Positions 1 through 6,160 of a DNA stretch of 13,729 nucleotides are shown one piece after another; the first letter of the stretch is position 1, and each line of letters begins with the position of its first letter. Source of the stretch: Pseudomonadota bacterium (GTDB lineage Bacteria; Pseudomonadota; Gammaproteobacteria; Steroidobacterales; Steroidobacteraceae); NCBI GenBank assembly GCA_021792815.1, contig JAJYTX010000030.1, forward strand, positions 1 through 13,729, given 5' to 3'. The position numbers and the translations under genes were made by a program. The notes under the pieces were generated by a model. That model saw only the letters and a list, made by a program, of their open reading frames with translations. It did not search any database and was not told the origin of the DNA.

Positions 1-1796
1 TGAAGATCGCCGATTACCTGCTGGTCGTCGCCGTGGTGCTCGCGCTGCTCATCATCGGGGTCGCCCTGGTGCGCCATGATCCGGTGCTGAGAGTGCTGCA
101 ACTGGTGCTGGTGTTGATCGTCGCAGCCGTGCCTGTGGCGATGCCGGCGGTGATGTCGATAACCATGGCGCTCGGGGCGGGCAAGCTCGCCGGCAGGCAG
201 GCGATCGTCACCCGACTTTCTTCGATCGAGGAAGTTGCCGGTATCGACGTGCTCTGCTCGGACAAGACCGGCACACTCACCCAGGGCTCGCTGACGCCCG
301 GTGAGCCGTTCTCGATTGCGGGTGTCTCGGCGCAGGAGGTCATGCTGACCGCCGCGCTGGCTTCGAGGGCCGAGGATCGGGATCCGATCGACCTGGCGGT
401 CCTGAGCGGCCTGCGGGACCAGGGGACGCTGGCCCACTATCGGTTGGGGCGTTTCATGCCGTTTGATCCGGTGCACAAGCGTACCGAGGCGGTGGTGACC
501 GGATCGGACGGCAAGGAGTTCAAGGTCACCAAGGGCGCTCCTCAGGTCATCAGCGCGCTCGATCCGGGCTTCTCAGAGGTGCAGGGCGCGGTGGACCGGG
601 CCGTGACGCAATTCGCGGCACGGGGCTTTCGCTCGCTTGGGGTGGCGCGTACTGCGCAAGACGGCACCTGGCGCTTTCTCGGGGTCATTCCGCTCTACGA
701 CCCGCTGCGAGAGGACTCCAAGTCCACCATCGAAGCCGCCGAGAAGCTCGGTCTGCAGGTGAAGATGGTGACGGGAGACCAGCTCGCCATCGCCAAAGAG
801 ATCGCCCACCAGCTCGATCTCGGTCCGAACATCGTCAATGCGAGCGTCTTCGGCGAGGTCCGCGAACACGAAAGCGGCCAGCTTGCGGATGCCATCGAGC
901 GGGCTGATGGCTTCGCGCAGGTCTTCCCCGAGCACAAGTATCTCATCGTCGACGTCCTGCAACAGCGCGGCCACATCGTCGGGATGACCGGTGACGGGGT
1001 GAACGACGCGCCGGCCCTGAAGAAGGCCGACGCCGGCATCGCCGTCTCGGGCGCCACGGATGCAGCCCGCTCGGCCGCGAGCATTGCGCTGTTGAGTCCC
1101 GGTCTGTCGGTCATCGTGGATGCGATCCGCGAGGCACGGCGGATCTTCGAGCGTATGTTGAGCTACGCGGTGTACCGCATCGCGGAGACCGTCGCATTGC
1201 TCGGGTTTCTCACGATCACGATCGTCGCATTCCATGTCTACCCGGTGAGTGCGATCATGATCGTATTCCTGGCAATCCTGAACGACGGCTCGATTCTCTC
1301 GATCGCCTACGACAACACCCGTTCGGCGCCGACGCCGCTGCGCTGGCAGATGCGCTCGGTGATGGGTATGTCGGGCGCGCTAGGAGGGTTTGCCATCCTT
1401 CGTTCGCTCGGCATTTACGCCATCGCCGCCTCGCTTCTCGGCATGGGCAGCGGCGCCGTGATGACGATGATCTATCTGAATCTCTCCGTCGGCGGAATCT
1501 TCACCCTGTACTCGGCGCGCACCCGTGGAGCGTTCTGGACGGTGGCTCCGGGCCGTGCGCTCTTCGTTGTGACGCTGGCGGCGCAGTTGATCGCGACGCT
1601 CATCTCGGTGTACGGATTGCTGGTGACACCGATCGGCTGGGCCCGGGCGGGCCTGGTCTGGGGATATTGCGCCCTCCTGTTCCTGATCCAGGATGCCGTC
1701 AAGCTCGGCGCCGCGCGAATATTCCGCGACGAGCATTCCGGGTACTTCGGCCGGCACGCGCGCAGCGCGGGTTCCATGGCAGACCGGGACGCATGA
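1..1796 (+). CDS. Plasma-membrane-type H+-transporting P-type ATPase, C-terminal part (partial at left edge)
   Basis: ATP-driven cation pump of the inner membrane, most like the P3A (proton-efflux) group. The gene enters from the left: the frame is open from base 3, so about 597 residues are present of a family length near 800-850. The actuator domain with its TGE motif lies outside. Visible in order: membrane helix M3 (bases ~15-75); M4 with PVAMP (~130-145); the phosphorylation motif DKTGTLT, whose Asp codon is 261-263; an N-domain KGAP motif (~532-543); a TGD motif (~770-780); the hinge GDGVNDAP (~990-1013); then hydrophobic helices M5-M10. M6 carries LNDG followed by SIAYDN, matching the plant/fungal H+-ATPase pattern in which this Asp is the proton site (established for AHA2 Asp684). 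Here that Asp is codon 1284-1286. The C-terminus is short and shows no long autoinhibitory tail. It stops 27 bp from the stop of the convergent MDR gene, with no convincing hairpin between. The family is sure; proton specificity is inferred. Confidence 0.93.
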   Translation, partial: KIADYLLVVAVVLALLIIGVALVRHDPVLRVLQLVLVLIVAAVPVAMPAVMSITMALGAGKLAGRQAIVTRLSSIEEVAGIDVLCSDKTGTLTQGSLTPGEPFSIAGVSAQEVMLTAALASRAEDRDPIDLAVLSGLRDQGTLAHYRLGRFMPFDPVHKRTEAVVTGSDGKEFKVTKGAPQVISALDPGFSEVQGAVDRAVTQFAARGFRSLGVARTAQDGTWRFLGVIPLYDPLREDSKSTIEAAEKLGLQVKMVTGDQLAIAKEIAHQLDLGPNIVNASVFGEVREHESGQLADAIERADGFAQVFPEHKYLIVDVLQQRGHIVGMTGDGVNDAPALKKADAGIAVSGATDAARSAASIALLSPGLSVIVDAIREARRIFERMLSYAVYRIAETVALLGFLTITIVAFHVYPVSAIMIVFLAILNDGSILSIAYDNTRSAPTPLRWQMRSVMGMSGALGGFAILRSLGIYAIAASLLGMGSGAVMTMIYLNLSVGGIFTLYSARTRGAFWTVAPGRALFVVTLAAQLIATLISVYGLLVTPIGWARAGLVWGYCALLFLIQDAVKLGAARIFRDEHSGYFGRHARSAGSMADRDA

Positions 1797-1823
1797 AAGG
1801 AGCGTGGTCCGTGCGTCACGCTG

Positions 1824-2798
1824 TCAGCGAGTCGCCAGCAAAAGCTTGCCGGAAACGCCGCGCTGCTCGAGCCGCGCATGCATCTGCCGGACATCTGCCA
1901 TGGGATAAATCGCCACGATCGGCACGGCGAGACGCCCACGGGTGATCGCCTCGACGACGACATCGAGGCCCTTGCGCCACAGTTCGGGATAAGCGAGCAC
2001 ATGCGCGGCGTGAAATCGGGTGAAGGTGAGCGATCTGGGCAGCAGGCGCTCGCGGATGTTCCGAAACGGCATCCCCTCGGCCTCGCCTATGTTGATGACG
2101 TGTCCGAGGTGACGCACACAATCGAAGGTTCGGTCGAGCGTCGCACCGCCCAGCGAGTCGATGGCCAGATCCACGCCGCGGCCTTCGGTCAGCGCCATGA
2201 CCTGCTCGACGAAGTCCTCCGTGCGCCGGTCCACCACATGGCTGGCGCCATATTCCACGGCCTTGGCGGCTTTGCCGCCGCTGCCGACGGTCCCGATGAT
2301 GCGTGCACCGGCCAGCACGCCGAGTTGCGTCACGTACAGGCCGACCCCCCCGCCTATGGCGTGCACAAGCACGGTGTCGCCCGCCTGCAGCGCATAGACG
2401 GTATGCAGCATGTGATAGGTCGTCAGCGCTTGAATCTGGAACGCCGCCGCGACATCGAGCTGCATCGTGTCGGGAACGCGCCAAAGGCCGGCCGGATCGG
2501 CCACGCAGAATTCGGCGTATCCGCCCTGCGGGACCAGGCCCGCGACGCGCTCGCCGATCGCCATCCCGTGCACCGAGGCGCCGACTGCCGCCACGGTGCC
2601 GGAGATCTCGAACCCCGGCACGATCGGATATTGAATCGGATGCGGATAGTTGCCGCGACGCACCTGTGTGTCTGCCCAATTGCAGCCGCAATATTCCACG
2701 CGGACGAGCAGCTGGTTTTCGCCGCAGTCCGGCACGGGCGACTCAAGCACTTCGAGTGCATCGACGTCTCCCGGCTTTCGGATGATCACGTTCTTCAT
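1824..2798 (-). CDS. Zinc-independent quinone oxidoreductase-like MDR (NADPH:quinone reductase family)
   Basis: A 324-residue cytoplasmic medium-chain dehydrogenase/reductase of the QOR group, expected to use NAD(P)H to reduce a quinone or an activated alkene/carbonyl. The N-terminal GroES-like half has CGCNWADTQVRRGNYP (residues ~37-52) and PGFEISGTV (~61-69). The Rossmann half has HAIGGGVGLYVTQLG, the family's AxxGGVG dinucleotide loop. The four-Cys structural zinc site of alcohol dehydrogenases and a catalytic zinc Cys/His pair are absent, hence zinc-independent. The length is normal. The ATG at 2796-2798 has GGAGA about 7 nt upstream on the minus strand. It lies 107 bp downstream of hyuA on the same strand and may be co-transcribed with it, although the gap contains a 33-bp run of only G/C. 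Its contribution to a hydantoin pathway is unknown; it may act on a side group or breakdown product. The family call is firm, the substrate open. Confidence 0.9.
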   Translation of the reverse strand: MKNVIIRKPGDVDALEVLESPVPDCGENQLLVRVEYCGCNWADTQVRRGNYPHPIQYPIVPGFEISGTVAAVGASVHGMAIGERVAGLVPQGGYAEFCVADPAGLWRVPDTMQLDVAAAFQIQALTTYHMLHTVYALQAGDTVLVHAIGGGVGLYVTQLGVLAGARIIGTVGSGGKAAKAVEYGASHVVDRRTEDFVEQVMALTEGRGVDLAIDSLGGATLDRTFDCVRHLGHVINIGEAEGMPFRNIRERLLPRSLTFTRFHAAHVLAYPELWRKGLDVVVEAITRGRLAVPIVAIYPMADVRQMHARLEQRGVSGKLLLATR

Positions 2799-2866
2799 CT
2801 GGCTGTCTCCACGGCGTTGCGACGTCTCGAACGACGCTCACTGTCCTGCGCTGGAACCCATTGAGA

Positions 2867-2899
2867 CGGCGCGCGCGCCGCGGGCCGCGGCCGGCCGGG
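2867..2899. repeat. Unbroken G/C tract of nested palindromes between hyuA and the MDR gene
   Basis: All 33 bases are G or C. The tract contains a perfect 14-bp palindrome (2867-2880, core GGCGCGCGCGCC), a perfect 10-bp palindrome GGCCGCGGCC (2883-2892) and GGCCGGCC (2889-2896). In the leftward transcript it begins 7 nt after the hyuA stop and could fold into very stable hairpins. No U-run follows, so it is not a standard intrinsic terminator. It could be an attenuator, a processing or stability element, or simply GC-rich drift. The structure is seen; the function is not. Confidence 0.4.
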
Positions 2900-2905
2900 T
2901 CCCGT

Positions 2906-4984
2906 TCAGCTGTCCGTCGGTATGTGCATGAGGAGAATTCCGCTGCGGTGGACCTGCAGGGAGCAGTCAGGCGGTACAACGGTAGTCGTATCGAGCTGCA
3001 ACACCACCGCCGGACCGGGGATCCTGCAGCCGTCTTCGAGCGCGTCGCGGCGGTAGAACGGTACCGACAGCTGCTGCAGCCTGCCGTTCACCCGAAAGAC
3101 GCAAGCCTGTTGCTTCACGAGCGCCGTGCCGGAGTCTGCGGCGGCGCGGTTCGTGACCCGGGCGATCTTCGGCATCGGTCCGATCGCCTCGACACAGAGA
3201 TTGACCACTTCCACCGGGTGAGCGGGGAAATTGTGCCCGTACTCCTCGCGATGTCGCTGGTGGAATTCAGCCAGGAGCTTCTCGAGGGCGGTGCGCGAAA
3301 TGTCCGCAGCCGGCAGGCGCACGCGCAGCTCATAACCCTGGCCGCTGTAACGCATGTCGCACGCGTAGCTGCAGCGGGCGGTACTGCGATCGAGGCCGTC
3401 CCGGCTCAACTGTTCGAGAAGCTCTGCGCGCATCTGCTGGAAGTCCCGCTGCAGCGACTCGGGCTGCAGCGCATGGAATGGCTGCAGGGTCGAGCGGATC
3501 AGCTCGTACTTCAGATCCGAAGTGAGCAGCCCCAGAGCGGAGTTGATTCCGGGATATTCCGGCACGATGACCTCGGAGATCCCGAGCAGCCGGGCGATCT
3601 CCGCGCCGTGAAGCGGGCCGGCACCGCCCGCAACGATGAGCGAGTACTTGCGGGGATCGATGCCGCGCTGAATGGTGCGCATCCGGATGGCGTTGGCCAT
3701 GTTGGCATTCACGACGTCGAGGATGCCTGCCGCGGTCTCCAGCCGGGACAATCCGATCCGGCCGGCAAGCTCGTCCACCACGGCAGTGGCGGCTTCGCAG
3801 TCGAGCCTCATGGCACCGCCGAGAAAGTTGGCCGGGTCCAGTCTGCCGAGCACCAGATTCGCGTCCGTGACGGTCGGTTGACGGCCGCCGTGGCCGTAGG
3901 CGGCCGGACCGGGTATGGCTCCGGCGCTGAGGGGTCCGACGGTGAACGTGCCGCTCTCGGAGAGCCGGGCGATCGAGCCGCCGCCGGCACCGATCGTATG
4001 CAGCTCGAGCATCGGTGCGACGATCGGAAAGCCGGCGACGAAGGTGTCGCGTGCCGAGGCCTCGCGGAACTCTCCGGCGGTGATGACACCGATGTCCGCG
4101 CTCGTGCCGCCGATGTCCAGCCCGATGATGTTATCGCGTCCGACCTGCCGGCCGCACCAGGCGGCCCCGAGAAGGCCTCCGGCAAGACCTGACATGAGGG
4201 TCTTGACGGGGGCGATCGCCACGGTGTCGGCGGTGGCCACACCGCCGTTCGAGCACATGATGTGCAGCTCGGCGCCGATGCCCATGGCGCGCAGTTCGGC
4301 AGCGAGGCGGCTGATATAGCCGCGCACCAGCGGACCGACGAAGGCATTCATGGCGGTGGTGGTGAAGCGCTCGAATTCGCGGTATTGCAGCGATACTTCG
4401 TGAGAGGTCGTGACGAAGCTGTCCGGACAGACCTCGGTGACGATTGCCTTCGCCCGTGTCTCGTGCTGTGGATTCAGGTGCGAGAACAGGAAGCAGATCG
4501 CAATCGCCTGTACACCGGCCGCGCGCAGCTCGAGCGCCGCGGTCCGCACCTCCTGTTCATCGAGGGGTTGCAGCACGGCTCCATCCGGCGGAGCGATGCG
4601 TTCGGAAACGACCTTGCGGTGGCGGCGACGAATGAGCGGGCCTGCCTGCCACGGGATGTCCTGGGCGATGGAGTAATGCTGCGGCCGCTGGTGTCGGCCG
4701 ATGTGCAGAATGTCGCGAAAGCCCTTGGTCGTGATCAGACCGGAAACCGCTCCCTGGTGCTGCAGCACCGCGTTGGTCGCGATCGTGGTGCCGTGGAATA
4801 CATGGGTGATTTCCTCGGGCGCAATGCCGTTGCGACTGCAGATCTCCCTGATTCCCTGCAGAATCGAGCGGGTAGGATCATCGGGCGTGCTCGCAACCTT
4901 GTGAATGAACACTTCACCGGCACCGGCATCAGAAAGAATGATGTCGGTGAATGTGCCGCCAACGTCCACGCCAACTAGCTTCAT
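2906..4984 (-). CDS. hyuA: HyuA: hydantoinase/oxoprolinase family protein, A subunit
   Basis: ATP-binding subunit (692 residues, normal length) of the two-subunit hydantoinase/oxoprolinase/acetone-carboxylase superfamily. With a B subunit such enzymes use ATP to activate and open cyclic amides (hydantoins, 5-oxoproline, lactams) or to carboxylate ketones. Visible: the ASKHA-type nucleotide motif GVDVGGTFTD (residues 5-14), HGTTIATNAVLQ (~64-75), GFRDILHIGR, YREFERFTTTAMNAFV, MCSNGG, a second phosphate motif LDIGGTSADIG (289-299), GAGGGSIA (332-339) and PTVTDANLVLGRLDP. These correspond to the Hydant_A_N and Hydantoinase_A domains plus a C-terminal region. Departures from the common pattern: SGLAGG (Leu267) for SGPAGG, and MCSNGG for MQSNGG. 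The ATG at 4982-4984 is preceded by an AGGTGA ribosome site. The tetR gene ends 40 bp upstream on the same strand. The partner gene hyuB lies on the opposite strand across the divergent region, which is unusual. Family certain; the hydantoin-type substrate is inferred from the adjacent M20 amidohydrolase and NCS1 permease. Confidence 0.94.
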   Translation of the reverse strand: MKLVGVDVGGTFTDIILSDAGAGEVFIHKVASTPDDPTRSILQGIREICSRNGIAPEEITHVFHGTTIATNAVLQHQGAVSGLITTKGFRDILHIGRHQRPQHYSIAQDIPWQAGPLIRRRHRKVVSERIAPPDGAVLQPLDEQEVRTAALELRAAGVQAIAICFLFSHLNPQHETRAKAIVTEVCPDSFVTTSHEVSLQYREFERFTTTAMNAFVGPLVRGYISRLAAELRAMGIGAELHIMCSNGGVATADTVAIAPVKTLMSGLAGGLLGAAWCGRQVGRDNIIGLDIGGTSADIGVITAGEFREASARDTFVAGFPIVAPMLELHTIGAGGGSIARLSESGTFTVGPLSAGAIPGPAAYGHGGRQPTVTDANLVLGRLDPANFLGGAMRLDCEAATAVVDELAGRIGLSRLETAAGILDVVNANMANAIRMRTIQRGIDPRKYSLIVAGGAGPLHGAEIARLLGISEVIVPEYPGINSALGLLTSDLKYELIRSTLQPFHALQPESLQRDFQQMRAELLEQLSRDGLDRSTARCSYACDMRYSGQGYELRVRLPAADISRTALEKLLAEFHQRHREEYGHNFPAHPVEVVNLCVEAIGPMPKIARVTNRAAADSGTALVKQQACVFRVNGRLQQLSVPFYRRDALEDGCRIPGPAVVLQLDTTTVVPPDCSLQVHRSGILLMHIPTDS

Positions 4985-5024
4985 GGAAAATCACCTGCAG
5001 TTGAATCTCGGATTCGAGGCGATC

Positions 5025-5735
5025 TCATCGACCCGCTCGCGGGAGGCTGATGCTGTGCAACAGGCGGGACTCGAACCGCACTGCGGATGCGGGCGGCAAT
5101 TCCAGATAGACGGTTCGATACCATACGATGGCGATGATCTCGGCGATCTGCTCGGGCCGCTTGCCGAGCGCACGCAAATCGTTGACGTTTCGCACCAGAT
5201 CCTGATAGATGATCCCTTCCATCATGGCGGCGAGCACAAACGCCATGTCCTCGGAGTTCTGCCGGGAAATTCCACCGCTCTCCTCGAGATACGAGGCGAG
5301 CCGGCGGTTCCAGCGCCGGCTGGTCTCCTTCCACGCCCGTGAGATTTCCGGAAACTCCCCGTGCAGCTCGAACATGCAGGCGAGCAGGCCGGGGTTCTCG
5401 CAGAACGGTCGGGTCGCGGTCATTGCGTGCCGGGTGAACCACTCGAATGGGTGGGGGTCCGGCAGCACCCCGGAGGATTCGCGTTCGATGTCGGTAAACA
5501 CGTCGCGACACAGTTCCAGGGTGATGTGGTAGCGGTTCTTGAAGTATCGGTAAAAGAGTCCCTTGGCAAGCCTGGCTTTGGCGGCGATATCCTCGATGCG
5601 CAGCGACGTGTAACCGTGTCGGTTGATGAGCTGGCGGGCCGCCTGCTTCAGGCGCTCGCGGGATTCGAGCGCGTATCTGCCCAAGCTCTCGGCGGCTACG
5701 ACTCGTGAACGGGATGTTCGTGCGGGCTTGGGCAT
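5025..5735 (-). CDS. TetR/AcrR-family transcriptional regulator
   Basis: A 236-residue regulator. The N-terminal helices and helix-turn-helix cover residues ~24-68, ending in the typical pattern SLRIEDIAAKARLAKGLFYRYFKNR (residues 44-68). The C-terminal ~160 residues are the variable helical ligand-binding/dimer domain. I chose the ATG at 5733-5735 because it gives the usual basic tail (MPKPARTSRSR) before the domain and has GGAA about 8 nt upstream. The frame stays open to 6032, but the extra ~99 residues are Pro/Arg-rich and unlike the family. It heads the leftward arm, with hyuA 40 bp downstream, and faces hyuB across the divergent region. Such placement usually means local control of both arms in response to the substrate or an intermediate (inference). 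A palindrome at the hyuB promoter is a candidate binding site. The ligand is unknown. Confidence 0.93.
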   Translation of the reverse strand: MPKPARTSRSRVVAAESLGRYALESRERLKQAARQLINRHGYTSLRIEDIAAKARLAKGLFYRYFKNRYHITLELCRDVFTDIERESSGVLPDPHPFEWFTRHAMTATRPFCENPGLLACMFELHGEFPEISRAWKETSRRWNRRLASYLEESGGISRQNSEDMAFVLAAMMEGIIYQDLVRNVNDLRALGKRPEQIAEIIAIVWYRTVYLELPPASAVRFESRLLHSISLPRAGR

Positions 5736-5775
5736 TGCAACGGTTCCGAGCGGCTGGACGTAAGGCGTGATGCGA

Positions 5776-5781
5776 ACTATA
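5776..5781 (-). promoter_or_regulatory. Possible -10 box for the leftward tetR-hyuA arm
   Basis: On the minus strand this reads TATAGT, a 5/6 match to TATAAT, placed to give a leader of roughly 35 nt before the tetR ATG. At 17-bp spacing the -35 position (5799-5804) reads CTGCCG, only 3/6, so the promoter would be weak or activator-dependent. Confidence 0.3.
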
Positions 5782-5793
5782 TCGAATGGCGTG

Positions 5794-5818
5794 GCGGCCG
5801 GCAGCGGTCGGCGGCCGC
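5794..5818. repeat. Inverted repeat GCGGCCG-N11-CGGCCGC upstream of tetR
   Basis: Two perfect 7-bp arms (5794-5800 and 5812-5818) are 18 bp apart centre to centre, close to two helical turns, and overlap the candidate -35 region of tetR. That geometry would suit a dimeric regulator. The arms are pure G/C in a GC-rich stretch and could be chance. No role is demonstrated. Confidence 0.25.
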
Positions 5819-6108
5819 GAGGCTGCGAATCGGCAATGACACCGTCCGCGCGGGCCGTGTCCGCCGGCGCATCGGGCATGCAGGGCGGGATGGGGCGCCG
5901 ATCCATCGAGCCGGTCGGACGTTGACTTCGACAGCGACCCGGCGGTGCGGCGACCCTCAGGCGGCGGTCTCGAGCGGTTGTGGCAGCGGAATCAAGCACC
6001 TGGTTCCCGGAATTGTCAGGGCGAATCTGCAATGGAGCCTTGATGTCGTGTGAGCTGCGATCGCCTGTCGGGTCATCGATGGCAGCGAAACCGCGTATCT
6101 CCCATCTA

Positions 6109-6137
6109 TTGATTCGTCGATGGCATTGTGATTGAAT
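6109..6137 (+). promoter_or_regulatory. Predicted sigma70-type promoter of hyuB
   Basis: The -35 hexamer TTGATT (6109-6114, 4/6) lies exactly 17 bp before the -10 hexamer TTGAAT (6132-6137, 4/6). The -10 is extended by TGA at 6129-6131 (a TGn motif). Transcription would start near 6144, so the GTG at 6128 could not be the hyuB start from this promoter and the ATG at 6161 or 6170 is favoured. Read by eye; moderate strength. Confidence 0.45.
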
Positions 6138-6154
6138 GTGACGTCAGAGTCAAT
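6131..6154. promoter_or_regulatory. Candidate operator: 24-bp imperfect palindrome over the hyuB promoter
   Basis: The outer arms ATTGA and TCAAT are perfect complements, and the centre is the 8-bp palindrome TGACGTCA (6139-6146). Overall 20 of 24 positions are symmetric. The left arm overlaps the predicted -10 box and the right arm ends 6 bp before the ATG at 6161, the position expected of a repressor site. The nearby TetR protein is the obvious candidate ligand (inference). I did not see a second copy near tetR. Confidence 0.5.
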
Positions 6155-6160
6155 TTGTGT

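Larger units (their letters stand above)
5736..6108. other. Divergent intergenic region without a recognisable gene
   Basis: About 370 bp between the tetR start and the predicted hyuB promoter. I found no ORF resembling a known protein, no RNA gene and no clear terminator. It holds the weak tetR -10 box and the G/C inverted repeat listed separately, and otherwise nothing I can interpret. It may be a long leader for either arm. Confidence 0.5.

Noticed and set aside
573..1235. A 220-codon minus-strand frame inside the P-type ATPase
   Set aside because: Antisense shadow of conserved ATPase motifs, with an Asp/Arg-rich composition typical of such shadows.
1797..1823. A bidirectional terminator between the convergent ATPase and MDR genes
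   Set aside because: Only short imperfect stems (GCGTG/CACGC with a 10-nt loop) extending into the MDR coding sequence, and no T-runs.
2861..4192. A 443-codon plus-strand frame opposite hyuA
   Set aside because: Low-complexity composition with no recognisable domain, fully antisense to a conserved HyuA frame.
5062..5080. A stretch resembling a tRNA T-arm on the minus strand (GGTTCGAGTCC), a possible tRNA 3' end or attachment site
   Set aside because: The T-stem does not pair fully, no anticodon or D arm lies upstream at the right distance, no CCA end follows, and it sits inside the intact TetR coding frame. Coincidence.
5736..6032. N-terminal extension of the TetR gene to an ATG at 6032
   Set aside because: The added ~99 residues are Pro/Arg-rich and unlike TetR proteins. 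The ATG at 5733-5735 gives a normal family length and basic N-terminus, and the extension would fill the regulatory region.
6128..6160. GTG at 6128 as the hyuB start
   Set aside because: It lies upstream of the predicted -10 box and lacks a ribosome site. The added residues are not family-like. The ATG at 6161 or 6170 fits better, although the choice is not certain.
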